Shown here: piece after piece, positions 10,801-18,011 of the stretch | Layout of the letters: every line of letters begins with the position of its first letter | Numbering within the stretch: the first letter of the stretch is position 1 | DNA from: Thioalkalivibrio sp. HK1 | GTDB lineage: Bacteria; Pseudomonadota; Gammaproteobacteria; HK1 | DNA: 50,822 nucleotides | NCBI GenBank assembly: GCA_000583135.1 | Contig: JFBG01000080.1 | Span: forward strand, 1-50,822 | Reading direction: 5' to 3' | Made by a program: the position numbers and the translations under genes | Notes under the pieces: generated by a model | The model's database searches: none | Seen by the model: the letters and a program-made list of their open reading frames with translations, nothing else | Told to the model about the DNA's origin: nothing

Positions 10801-11123
10801 GTCAGCTGGTGGAGATAAGGTTTTCGATCCGATGGAAAACGGTATTCGCGAAGAGAACGAGGAGGGGAATTCATGGCCTCGATCAGATCCGGATGAAGTA
10901 AGTTTCCTGCTAGATCGGTCATGGATTTATCGGCAGCACTCCAGCCGAACATCGATTCGAAGACGGGATCGGCGATGAAACTCCCATCCTGTCCGGCGGA
11001 TCTTTCGAACATCATCCTAAGATGTTCGCGCAGCGGTTTCGATCTCGCTCCTATCAAGCTAATTGCAGCCCGGGCCGAGCGCATGGATAGTTGTTGCGCC
11101 AATGTAGAAAAATTACCGGTCAT
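4857..11123 (-). CDS. druE: DruE-like giant DEAD/DEAH helicase with DUF1998 (Druantia type III)
   Basis: A 2,088-residue superfamily 2 helicase. The N-terminal motor has Walker A SGTGSGKTE (about 125-133), DEAH at 258-261 and FLATSATIS near 295. The C-terminal motor has TMELGVDIGG near 1,070 and motif VI QRAGRAGRRGE near 1,097. Cysteine clusters that look like zinc ribbons occur near 450-490 (C..C, CESCKSPCYE, CSECG) and near 1,400 (CKRCG, CRICD). The C-terminal part carries the DUF1998/MrfA-like cluster CPRDCDSACHGCLLTF near 1,660. Size, architecture and the upstream overlapping 1,147-residue partner match DruE of Druantia anti-phage systems, in particular the two-gene type III (DruH-DruE). 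The ATG overlaps the druH stop (ATGA), implying translational coupling. The mechanism of Druantia is not settled. The 282 bp downstream to the regulator holds no convincing gene. Alternative reading: another DUF1998 helicase system such as DISARM, but the methyltransferase and DrmB partners are absent. Confidence 0.82.
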   Translation of the reverse strand: MTGNFSTLAQQLSMRSARAAISLIGARSKPLREHLRMMFERSAGQDGSFIADPVFESMFGWSAADKSMTDLAGNLLHPDLIEAMNSPPRSLREYRFPSDRKPYLHQLTTWQALKRHPARSVVVTSGTGSGKTECFLVPILDDLVRAQQKGQSLYGVQALFLYPLNALINSQRDRLRAWTAHFNGHIRFCLYNGETPHTERAVIQRENPEEVLSRTLLRNKPPPVLVTNATMLEYMLVRKDDRPILDASKGLLKWIVLDEAHSYIGSQAAELSLLLRRVMHAFDVEPKNVRFLATSATISSEKPHTVEDRLRNFLADVAGVDVAQVDVVTGERLAPELPKRAKATSKTDGDLQGLEPEELFDHLIGDSGAVALREDLIKSPRTLRELTTARLKNKKVPPSDEQCTKTLELIDLASRARRGDNPFLPVRGHFFHRTQVGLWACVNPKCTGRLKTPLDDAKWLFGAVYLERRDHCESCKSPCYELVLCSECGTEYLAAEEAPHEGGRFLKAHTFDREEDEFDDGLEPLDDEPVADDEDESIGCGLIRLITAYDSSVATETVIDLQSLRIMDDDTDGLSLRLVLPDSKEKTLRCLRCGKSDRTDRLSFRPTRIGAPFLLGVAIPALLESTPCGEGDIGHGPFNGRRILTFSDSRQGTARFAVKIQGETERNHIRGVLYHAIAGSRTAGESDHTKMEQERQRLKELREVQNPGAAIKNMIEEIQERLKTDTLPTKGRLSWDEAEKQLRHDHAVRKWMAGAWEDIALGDIRREYLPQFCLLREFFRRPRRQFSLESLGLVALDYPKLHDIHEPSAARKIGLSTEDWRDFLKICLDHVIRGAGATSIPHGFLRWIGAPIRTKYIQGPDFQNPSHDQKVWPRSHQPHSRRHRAVQILVHGLSLSLESQEDRHIIDDLLDAAWEQLRPILHRYSDGYLLELHEEVELIQTQKAWLCPITGRLLDTTFRGMTPYLPHRIIDPQIVQARSISMPNIPHPQWESSTGEKIPSSDVHEWLENDPDVMAVRAAGAWPEISDQIAKTVPYIRVAEHSAQQSGNILRRYEERFKQGKINVLSCSTTMELGVDIGGLSAVAMNNAPPSPASFLQRAGRAGRRGETSAYSLTMCKSAPHGEAVFKNPTWPFQTPIHVPRVSLQSERIVRRHINALALSGFLISLMDDLPSLTAGWFFDSPDTESSSPCEQFEKWCLSRSRNQDQAITAGLRTLIRRTCLEGIEPLRLLGATAMQVKNVRLRWRDEIDSLHSELTLFSQEAKTHEVQKTPAQIAISRQIERATDEYLLSELVTRGILPGYGFPTRIVPFIPTTLTELQRKRKQTMEGEREDNRARYRSYPSREIEIGLRDYAPGCDVVLDGRVYRSAGVTLNWHIPPGDADVREIQAFRHAWRCKRCGNSGTSHGRADRCRICDAPETSIKQHEYLQPSGFAVDILYEPHNDINRPSFVPIKDPWITTDQAQWINLPVSQCGRYRYSAQGHLFHSSAGLNNHGFAICLRCGRADSEPESQTNKTTLPHSLRNHLRLRGGRELDGKTRCTGNDETYAIKRGVLLGAASHTDVFEIQLHNPQTGTPIEDKKTAYSLSVALRQALTERIGVDEREIGCAAVPARAYDDSRMWSIALYDTTSGGAGYVAAILHDLPDIVEQANRILKCPRDCDSACHGCLLTFDTQHQMDYLDRHKASEFLNENVLNGIRLPEDRQLLGPGSQPEFEPIDMAVRQCLQRVDIDDIRFTLSGPSENWEILAWPMRQDILRWQEEGRTVRLLVPGETLDSLSPAQSNDLASLIEVSKVELFKIDMDTISSEIAIIGGNEETIRWAVAEEEARAPNGEWGNLQEGSLCVRATDRIPLTIPVGTPVSAQDLRQSFPGTIAEIRIFSEIDGSIQNFGINLWEMIDKVYPDLRKRLLTDQGVRKITYSDRYIASPLAVRLIYEMLAELARCLSTDIDELSWKLRTGALNSKDSRSPQDIGHNWKYASDRKAIIEEIFGGLSGDFCFEETAQGEVPHARELQIEWASGEQWHLRLDQGVGFWRTEKRTLFSFDAFPAEQIATLKRFKGKVLGASKKYPTILYIGRIDENRKKRSAKDT

Positions 11124-14100
11124 GTTTCTTTCCTCGTCAGCAGCAATTCAGGTTCGGACTTGAGGGCCTTTCCGATCCCGATGAGTAGAGCTATAGCGTA
11201 GGACTGTTCGAACCAATACTCATCAAATTCCCGAAGAAAGCGAATTTCTTGAGATTCCCTTGATGAGATTTCAAGTCCGCAGACGCTGACGATAGCGGCG
11301 AGAATTGGTGCATTCACTACGCCGAGGCGATGTTTCGTTCCTCGATCTTCCTCCCTCAAGATATCCCCGATCCCCGCCGGAAGTCGGTTGGCCAAATTGA
11401 GACGTTCAGTGATTGCTTGTCCTATTGGCCATCGTGATTCTTGGGTATGTCTTTGCAGAAGCTCGATATACTCATTTTCCATAAAGGTCCAAAGTTGTTT
11501 TTCGCCTTGAGGGTTTTGCACCATTTGGAGACGGGGGCATGCTGGTTCTCGATCTTTGAATATCGTCGATTTGAGCCATTCAACGGTTACCTCGAAGAAG
11601 ATTCCATGCGCAGGAGCTTTTTGGAAGAATTGTTGGAATGCAAGCCAAATATGCTTATCTGCCCGCGTTATGCTCTTAAGTTGTTCGTGAAGGCTTTCAG
11701 CGAGCCGCTTAGAGGTTATTGTCCAAGCAGCAATCGGAACGAGATGCCAAGAAAATGGAGTTTGATCGAGTAAGCGGAATATCAACTTGAACCCTACTTC
11801 GTCTGCATTCAACAGCAAGGTGATAACCGCCTCTGGGTTGAGAATCAGGCGATCCATAAGATCGAGAGTCGCCGGTGGCAGATCCTCGAATGCTTTCAGA
11901 TAATCAAGCACATCTGTCCACCTAGGATCGTCCGGTTTCTCACAGAGTGCCTCGATGAAGGCATCGAAAGTATCGATGCGCTCGCCTCGATCCGGGATTC
12001 GAACGACTTGATCGAGTCGACATGTGGCAAGGTCGATATCGGTACTTTCCTGCACCATGTCATCGATGTTCCAGAGGATAGGTAGCGCCCGACACCATGC
12101 GCTCTCCATCCCTAAAACAATCCAAGGACCAGGTGTTCGTCCATCTGGCTCGAACTTCCAAGCGTATGGATCTTCCGGGGTTCCGCAGCCATATCGCTCA
12201 AGGGGCTCGCGCTCGGCATTGTGATCCCAAAGCGGAGCGGCCTCGACGCGAAAGTGATCGTGATCGATGGTATTTGCCGCACCATATTCATTGTCCAAGA
12301 GCACCAAGCCTTGTGCCTCTTCCTGCTTGAACGCGAGGTCGAAGGGTGCGATATTGATATGAAAGTGTCTTTGGTCAAGTGGTGGCTCTATATCTAGCCT
12401 CAACCGAGCGTATTGGTCGCTTGTTGCTCGAAAAAGGCTATCCACTCGGCTTCGAATTGCCCGCAAGTCAATTTCCCAACGGCCCAAGTCGGTTTTTTGA
12501 AGTCTTTCGCTTAACCAAAGAATTTTGGTTGACTCCGGGGACAGATCGGAGGCTCTTAGGTCCCCGCGCACCGAAAAATTTCCCGCCCCTCCCGCTAAGG
12601 TGACCACCGCCTTCACACCTCCTATCTGGGCCGAAGCGATGGTTTCCCCGCTTCGTAGGGAGCGACCGTCACGATCAACGAATCGAGTGCCTTGCGCAGG
12701 GAAGGGTACGATGATCGAGGCCTCTCGTTCGTCATCCCAGAGAAGCCGAAGGGTGAGGTCGATCGGTGGCTCATTGTTGGCATGAATGGCGATTTGCGTT
12801 CGAGTACCCTCATCAAGATTCTTGACTTCTCCCTCAATGCCATCGTGTGGATCAAATCCTATCAGACAATCCGAGGCACCTTTGATCTCGATCATGCCAC
12901 CATGGTCGTCTATCGGATTCAGATCAAGCGAGAAATTTTCGGGCAAGATAGTCGCTTTCATACGGGTTCGAAGGTCGTCATTGTCAAGCACCCGAATGAG
13001 GACGTCTCCGATACACTCGTTCGAGTAGGGTTGCCACCCGCGGGAACGAGTCGAATGCCATTCGATGGCTTTATTGGGTACTTGTCGCGGAAGTGTGTCA
13101 GGAGGGCATTCCCATATCTTCGGGAGACCACGGAAAACGGCATGAGATGAGCCGCTTGGATAAATGTTGTTCCCGATTAGCTTAAACTCGGCGGATGTTT
13201 CTCGACTATCGGCTGTGCGTATGACACACCGTCCATATTCATCATCGAGGCATTCGATCGCTCCACCCACACGATGTACAATACGATCGAATTCCGGGCA
13301 GATGCCCGTCTCTTCCACCGTGCTTTCCCCTTGGGGAGTGATACGAGTAGATGGAGGCACGGCAAGGAATGCCGATTCATGGCGGGTACGTAAACTGCCT
13401 TCGCCGAGAAACTCGAATCGTTCGCCAAACCCTTCCTTATCGACGAATAACCAAGGGAGTTCCGAGAGTGCACCGGCACCTTGAGGTTCGACCGGGCCGA
13501 TCGATATCTTCCTAGATGTCGCAATCAAGCCCCAACCTGACGCTCCGATCGATCCCTTTCGGGTTCGATCGGCTCCCGAGAGTGTTTCGATGAAGTATTC
13601 CCGTTCGTCTCCGGAACCCACTTGTGTTGCCAGCGCAAGTACTCTATTATCTTCATCACCGTCAGAGATGATTTCAAATCGATTGGGGAGATCGATCGCT
13701 TCGGTGCCGAATATGTCTTGCATCTGACGAAAGTTAATCTTCGGAGGGATGCGCAGCTCAACCTCCAAGTACCAATTCGAATCGTCTTTGATGAGGCAAC
13801 GAACAGCCTTGAAGTCGGCACGTTTTACCTGTGCGATCCGCTTGACTTCTCCAACCAGATTATTGAGCAATGCCCCAGCGGTTTCGTCTTCGATGCGCAG
13901 CGGGATCCTCTTTCGCCACTCAGGGTCGCTACGGTCCAGATAACCCACCGGATTGTCAACGGTCTCGATCCGAGGCTGCAATTCCCAGACCTCCCTACAG
14001 ATCTTACCGGTGAGCGTGAATACAACGTCTTGACGAAAGCTGCGGGGGAGGTGCCTGCTTTCCATCTCGGCCAGACGAGTCGCTGATGCCCCGGAATGCC

Positions 14101-14563
14101 CGTACTCGTGAAAGGCTTGGAGGACGGCCCGGAAATAGCGTTGCAATCCGGCACCCTCTTGTCGAAGCATCTTGAGAGGCAGCCCACCCTCGCAAGCAAG
14201 AGTGGCCAGAAAGGCTCGTTGAGCTCCCGTTCGGAGCAATCTGCGTTGCCAGAACTTCAATCCCCGTTCCACGGCGGCGTAGCAGTCTGGTCGTGACAAG
14301 GATGCGAGTCCCGCTTCCTCCAAGATAGGATCCCATGCCCAAGGGCCACCATCATAATGTCGGCGCCACCACTCGGATACGAAGAGGCAGAATCCTGCTG
14401 CACCTTTTGGTTCCTTCAAATGATGCATTCCCTCGTCGTTAGCGGCCTGAGTCAAACGCTCGAACTCCTCATCCGAGCATCGGTATTCGTAAAGAGGCCG
14501 TCCGTCCGGATGCGAAAGATCTCTGCTTTGGATGAATTCTCGGGTAAATGCAGTAAGATTCAT
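11120..14563 (-). CDS. druH: DruH-like protein, partner of the DruE-like helicase
   Basis: A 1,147-residue protein without any motif I can assign: no Walker, nuclease, methyltransferase or membrane signature is apparent. It looks soluble and rich in Trp, Asp, Glu and Arg. It sits directly before the giant DUF1998 helicase and overlaps it by four bases. Size and position match DruH of Druantia type III (the large proteins I recall as the STY4851/ECs_5259 family in enterobacteria). The start at 14563 has a good ribosome site, AGGTAGGA ending 5 bases upstream. Identification is by context, length and general resemblance, not by a diagnostic motif. It diverges from the AAA ATPase gene across a 253-bp region that should hold both promoters. 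Base composition is visibly more AT-rich than gltA or gltB, consistent with transfer. Confidence 0.68.
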   Translation of the reverse strand: MNLTAFTREFIQSRDLSHPDGRPLYEYRCSDEEFERLTQAANDEGMHHLKEPKGAAGFCLFVSEWWRRHYDGGPWAWDPILEEAGLASLSRPDCYAAVERGLKFWQRRLLRTGAQRAFLATLACEGGLPLKMLRQEGAGLQRYFRAVLQAFHEYGHSGASATRLAEMESRHLPRSFRQDVVFTLTGKICREVWELQPRIETVDNPVGYLDRSDPEWRKRIPLRIEDETAGALLNNLVGEVKRIAQVKRADFKAVRCLIKDDSNWYLEVELRIPPKINFRQMQDIFGTEAIDLPNRFEIISDGDEDNRVLALATQVGSGDEREYFIETLSGADRTRKGSIGASGWGLIATSRKISIGPVEPQGAGALSELPWLFVDKEGFGERFEFLGEGSLRTRHESAFLAVPPSTRITPQGESTVEETGICPEFDRIVHRVGGAIECLDDEYGRCVIRTADSRETSAEFKLIGNNIYPSGSSHAVFRGLPKIWECPPDTLPRQVPNKAIEWHSTRSRGWQPYSNECIGDVLIRVLDNDDLRTRMKATILPENFSLDLNPIDDHGGMIEIKGASDCLIGFDPHDGIEGEVKNLDEGTRTQIAIHANNEPPIDLTLRLLWDDEREASIIVPFPAQGTRFVDRDGRSLRSGETIASAQIGGVKAVVTLAGGAGNFSVRGDLRASDLSPESTKILWLSERLQKTDLGRWEIDLRAIRSRVDSLFRATSDQYARLRLDIEPPLDQRHFHINIAPFDLAFKQEEAQGLVLLDNEYGAANTIDHDHFRVEAAPLWDHNAEREPLERYGCGTPEDPYAWKFEPDGRTPGPWIVLGMESAWCRALPILWNIDDMVQESTDIDLATCRLDQVVRIPDRGERIDTFDAFIEALCEKPDDPRWTDVLDYLKAFEDLPPATLDLMDRLILNPEAVITLLLNADEVGFKLIFRLLDQTPFSWHLVPIAAWTITSKRLAESLHEQLKSITRADKHIWLAFQQFFQKAPAHGIFFEVTVEWLKSTIFKDREPACPRLQMVQNPQGEKQLWTFMENEYIELLQRHTQESRWPIGQAITERLNLANRLPAGIGDILREEDRGTKHRLGVVNAPILAAIVSVCGLEISSRESQEIRFLREFDEYWFEQSYAIALLIGIGKALKSEPELLLTRKET

Positions 14564-14816
14564 GATGTCCTACCTATTTCTTTGAAGGAGTGCATCGGCG
14601 AAGATTCGTTGGATGCTCTCGTGAATCTATCATGACACTCCCCGTGGATTGTGTTTGCTCGACCCTAATGATAATTCAAAATCAGAGATAACACAAAATA
14701 CTGACAATGATCGTCTGCTGCCGATGCGTACCTGAAGAAGCGGCGTGATACCGATCAGAAGGTTGTCGAGATCTGAAAAGAAATTCAGACCGCACGATCT
14801 AAAGGGGATGAAGTCG

Positions 14817-15839
14817 ATGGCATCCGGGAAGTTGCTCAGACAGCTGATCAAGACAGGTGCCGAGGGCAATCATGATGCCTTTCGTCAGGCATCGGAGGAG
14901 GTTATATGTGACGAAAGGGCGAAGCAGCATCACCTCCTCGCCGATGATTTGGAGAGAATCCTCAATGGACGCAGGAAATCGTCGATCTCCCGTTTGTCTC
15001 CGCTCAACGCCAAAGTCCCCACCGATCGGGAGCGCAACCTCCCGTTGCTTTTAGTGAAGGAGCCGTTTAGCCGTATCGAGGATATCATCCTCTCCGATGA
15101 AAATATCTCCTTGATCAACGAGATTCTTCGAGAACATCACCATACGGGGCGACTCAAGAGCCGAGGGCTGTATCCGGCGGATAAACTGCTATTTTGTGGC
15201 CCCCCGGGATGCGGAAAGACCTTGATGGCCGAGGTATTGGCCAGTGAACTCGGACTCCCATTGACAGTGGTTCGAATCGACAGCGTAATTTCATCGTATC
15301 TAGGCGAGACCGCCGCCAATCTCAGGCGGGTATTCGACTTCATTTCAACCACCCCCATCGTCGCATTATTCGATGAATTCGATACTCTGGCGAAAGAACG
15401 CGCCGACGAGACGGATCACGGCGAGTTGAAGCGAGTCGTCAACGCTTTTTTGCAGATGCTCGATGGCTACGAAGGCAAGGGTGTACTGGTGGCTGCTACG
15501 AACCATGAAAAGATCCTCGATTCGGCGGTTTGGCGTCGATTCGATGAGGTGCTCGCCTTCGAACCACCGAATATCGAGCAGATCAAGCGGCTTTTGCAGG
15601 TAAAACTAAGAGGGTTTCGACGAGCGTTTAAGACCGACGATACCCGCATAGCCGGTTTGTTCAAAGGAATGGCGCATGCCGACGTCGAAAGAATATTGCG
15701 TCGTGCCGCAAAGGATATGGTTCTATCGGGAGAGGATCTTCTAAGCAAGGATCATTTGAAGATGGCGATACGACGCGATGATGCGAGAAGGGCACGGACC
15801 CAAAGCAGCCGATCCCCGATATCCCATCCGATACCGTAG
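14817..15839 (+). CDS. AAA+ ATPase, IetA-type, without the usual subtilase partner
   Basis: A 340-residue AAA+ ATPase. The N-terminal helical region (MASGKLLRQLIKTGAEGNHD and HHLLADDLERIL) is typical of the ATPases that pair with S8 (subtilisin-like) peptidases in phage-defence loci (IetAS type). Walker A is GPPGCGKTL at 128-136, Walker B is ALFDEFDTLA near 180, and sensor 1 (VAATNHEKILD) and an arginine-finger element (AVWRRFDEVLAF) follow. ATG 14817 is preferred because AAAGGGG lies about 9 bases upstream; the in-frame ATG at 14808 abuts it. In the known two-gene loci the peptidase gene follows directly. Here the next gene is a convergent DUF488 gene and no S8 Asp/His/Ser motifs are seen, so this is either an orphan or a module that now serves the adjacent Druantia-like genes. 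Confidence 0.78.
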   Translation: MASGKLLRQLIKTGAEGNHDAFRQASEEVICDERAKQHHLLADDLERILNGRRKSSISRLSPLNAKVPTDRERNLPLLLVKEPFSRIEDIILSDENISLINEILREHHHTGRLKSRGLYPADKLLFCGPPGCGKTLMAEVLASELGLPLTVVRIDSVISSYLGETAANLRRVFDFISTTPIVALFDEFDTLAKERADETDHGELKRVVNAFLQMLDGYEGKGVLVAATNHEKILDSAVWRRFDEVLAFEPPNIEQIKRLLQVKLRGFRRAFKTDDTRIAGLFKGMAHADVERILRRAAKDMVLSGEDLLSKDHLKMAIRRDDARRARTQSSRSPISHPIP

Positions 15840-15920
15840 ATCGTGAGAGCCTCCATCATCTCATGAAGATCATATCTTGAGCGGTGTCTCGAATAACTAC
15901 AAGGTGGGAGATATCCGACT

Positions 15921-15942
15921 TATACCTGAAAGGTATATATTT
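15921..15942. terminator. possible weak terminator between convergent genes
   Basis: A 7-bp hairpin, TATACCT at 15921-15927 and AGGTATA at 15931-15937 with a GAA loop, followed by TATTT. It lies between the ends of the ATPase gene and the DUF488 gene. The stem is AT-rich and the T-tract short, so its efficiency is doubtful. Confidence 0.35.
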
Positions 15943-15971
15943 GAGCATAGAACGCTAGTGCAACACCTTAT

Positions 15972-16409
15972 CTACTCCAAGTGCTGAATATCGAGATTGC
16001 CCCAGCGCTCTTTCAGATACTCGGCGACCAGTCGTCGGTGGCAGTGATGGGGTTTGTCTTCGCTGCACAGGAGGCAGCCGTCAGCGATCGTACCGGTATC
16101 GATCTTCTTTTCGATTTCTCGTCGGTGCATCAAATCGATAAATTTCCGTTCGTAAATCGACCAATCACCCTTGTTTTTCTTGTATTCGTCCAAGATATCT
16201 TTGGTCGGGGCGAGTTCTGGAATATGGACATAATCGATGTGGCAGATTTCTCGTAAAAAGAATTGAAGATCGTTGCGCTTTGTAAAACCCGCCAACTGAG
16301 AGACGTTGTTGAGCCGAACGTCCACCACACGCTTTGCGCCGGAATGCCTTAGCTTGGTGAAAAATGTTTCCGCAGTTTTCTTTGTGAATCCGATCGTAAA
16401 CAGTTTCAT
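15972..16409 (-). CDS. DUF488 domain protein
   Basis: A 145-residue protein that covers the whole DUF488 family domain: N-terminal KLFTIGFTKKTAETF, the strand VVDVRLNN, and the C-terminal signature LLCSEDKPHHCHRRLVAEYL with its conserved Cys and His residues. The biochemical role of the family is not established; the Cys-x-x-Glu/Asp and H-C-H-R-R elements suggest a metal or nucleic-acid-related site. It lies in the defence-type block between the orphan ATPase and the exonuclease gene, convergent with the former. The start codon ATG 16409 begins at the canonical family N-terminus. A link to the neighbouring defence genes is only positional. Confidence 0.85.
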   Translation of the reverse strand: MKLFTIGFTKKTAETFFTKLRHSGAKRVVDVRLNNVSQLAGFTKRNDLQFFLREICHIDYVHIPELAPTKDILDEYKKNKGDWSIYERKFIDLMHRREIEKKIDTGTIADGCLLCSEDKPHHCHRRLVAEYLKERWGNLDIQHLE

Positions 16410-16658
16410 GATTTTTTCTCGCTGTCAAAGCGTTTATCCGCATTTGTGCTTTTCTTTTTTTATACCTTGCAGACGGAATCGATCGGTTATCCGGACAAGG
16501 AATCTATGTAATGAGAAAGGATAATTGGGGAGGCTTGTTTCGAACGAGCATCGATCCGTTGCACATTCTTGATGGGCTGTATGGTGGGGTATCATGGGTA
16601 TTGCCGTATTGTTTCGTAAGTGGCTATTAGGGATTATGATGAGGGAGAGCGAGATCTG

Positions 16659-17219
16659 TCAAATATCCCGTTGTCGGCGTTCTCGGGCGCGTTCGATGAT
16701 TCGCTCGAACATTTGGGCTTGTGCTTTTGCGTCATCGAGGGCGTGGTGGGTTTGTTTCAACGGGCCTTTGAATCGATCTGGGATTCGGCTCGATCTCGTA
16801 TCCTTCCAGTTTCCGCCGGTGAGGCCCATGAAGAGGGATTTGGTGTCGATGGGGGCGATGCCGAAGGGGTTTTTGTTCAAGTATGTGTGGAAGTACCAAT
16901 TGACGAATGCCCAATCGAATGCGGCATTGAAACCTGCGAATATCGGTGTTTTTTTGTGGGAGATGGACTTGATCCATTCATCGAATCGCTCCATCACCAT
17001 CTTCGGTTCTTGTCCGCAGTCGGCGAAATGTTTCATCGGTTTTCCGACGATATCGATTGCCTTGGCGAGGAATCGCTCGCCGATCGGCTTCAGTTCTTGG
17101 TAAAAAGACACATCGATATCGCCCACGACGCATGCCCCGATGCTGAGCATGCTGTATTCGGGCGGGAAGGGTCCCGATGCTTCGATATCGACTGAGATAT
17201 AGATCTCGGTATTTGACAT
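16659..17219 (-). CDS. DEDDh-family 3'-5' exonuclease
   Basis: A 186-residue RNase T/DnaQ-superfamily exonuclease. The Exo I motif is DIEASG near residue 9 (Asp-x-Glu metal ligands), Exo II is GFNAAFDWAFVN near 95-106, and Exo III is HHALDDAKAQ near 163-172, with His and Asp at the DEDDh positions. It probably degrades single-stranded DNA or RNA from the 3' end; the substrate is not predictable. The start at 17219 (MSNTEIYISVDIE) is chosen because the frame upstream runs into tRNA-Ser sequence and is not protein-like. It is the last gene before the tRNA. It may be an ordinary chromosomal gene or part of the defence block; its domain family occurs widely outside defence islands. Confidence 0.88.
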   Translation of the reverse strand: MSNTEIYISVDIEASGPFPPEYSMLSIGACVVGDIDVSFYQELKPIGERFLAKAIDIVGKPMKHFADCGQEPKMVMERFDEWIKSISHKKTPIFAGFNAAFDWAFVNWYFHTYLNKNPFGIAPIDTKSLFMGLTGGNWKDTRSSRIPDRFKGPLKQTHHALDDAKAQAQMFERIIERARERRQRDI

Positions 17220-17436
17220 GATGGTTGTTGCATCGAGGATATGGGGTCGATGTGCCGGGGTTGTAAAAAGTTCTCGAACGTTCGAAGGTTTTTTCGATAT
17301 TCGGTTTGGGGTTTTACCCAAGAGGATAGTGGCGGGCGCCGCCCAAGGTCTGATATGAAGGTGTCGATGGCACCGAAAAGCCGATGCCGCTTTGAAAGGG
17401 GCTTCGTCGGGTAGGCGCGGGGATATCGGGGGAGGT

Positions 17437-17527
<91 letters not shown>

Positions 17528-17784
17528 GGGTTCTTCTTGTGGGTGAATTCTAGGGGGATATTACTCGCTTGGCAATATCGGGGTCGGAATTTCGTCATCT
17601 TGGAGGGTGGTTTTTTCGGATCGATGGCTTTTTCGCCTCGAGGTGGTGGGGCGAGTGTAGTAAAATGACGCTCTTGGAATGTTCGGGCGATGGAATCTGT
17701 TATCCGCGTGTGCCGGTGGGGGCGCATTCACCGGAGTTCCCAAATTGTTCGTTGGTATTTGATGTAACCCTACGCTAATTAGTC

Positions 17785-17902
17785 GATGGTGGCCCGCATC
17801 GGTCCCCTCGCATCGTCAGGTCGTAAACCCCGTCAGGCCCGGAAGGGAGCAGCGGTAGCGGCTAGTGCGGGTGCCGGGGTGTGGCTGATGCGGGTCGCCT
17901 CC
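17785..17902 (+). ncRNA. ffs: signal recognition particle RNA, 4.5S type
   Basis: The conserved SRP domain IV core is present: GTCAGGCCCGGAAGGGAGCA at about 17832-17851, followed by the family pattern G-T-G-C-C-G-G-G-G-T-G downstream. The outer strands pair: GGCCCGCATC at 17791-17800 with GATGCGGGTC at 17887-17896, continuing inward as GGTCCCCTCGCA with TGCGGGTGCCGGGG. The RNA is a short hairpin type without Alu domain, as in Gram-negative bacteria; it binds Ffh and directs membrane proteins to FtsY/SecYEG. Ends are estimated from the pairing. A terminator follows. Closeness to tRNA-Ser is common in proteobacteria, but the dnaX gene often found next to it is absent here. Confidence 0.9.
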
Positions 17903-17919
17903 ATTGTCTTGTCGGGATC

Positions 17920-17950
17920 GACCCATCGGGGTATCGTCGATGGGTCTTTT
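17920..17950 (+). terminator. intrinsic terminator of the SRP RNA gene
   Basis: A perfect 9-bp stem, GACCCATCG at 17920-17928 and CGATGGGTC at 17938-17946, with a 9-nt loop and TTTT directly after. It lies just beyond the SRP RNA hairpin and reads in the same direction. Confidence 0.75.
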
Positions 17951-17954
17951 CGAT

Positions 17955-18008
17955 CCTTTTTATCCAGCCCTTTTATCCAAGACTTTTACCCGGCCCTTTT
18001 TATCTCGC
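17955..18008. repeat. four imperfect 12-14 bp tandem repeats between ffs and the TRAP gene
   Basis: Successive units CCTTTTTATCCAGC, CCTTTTATCCAAGA, CTTTTACCCGGC and CCTTTTTATCTCGC occupy the gap between the SRP RNA terminator and the stop codon of the convergent transporter gene. On the minus strand they read as GGATAAAAGG-like units just after the transporter. Their role is unknown; slippage or transcription-end processing are possible. Confidence 0.6.
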
Positions 18009-18011
18009 TCT

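Noticed and set aside
4857..14563. DISARM or Dpd assignment for the DUF1998 helicase
   Set aside because: No methyltransferase, DrmB, DrmC or 7-deazaguanine genes nearby; helicase size and the overlapping 1,147-residue partner fit Druantia type III better.
15840..15971. Remnant of a subtilase gene after the AAA+ ATPase
   Set aside because: No S8 motifs can be read in any frame in this short stretch.
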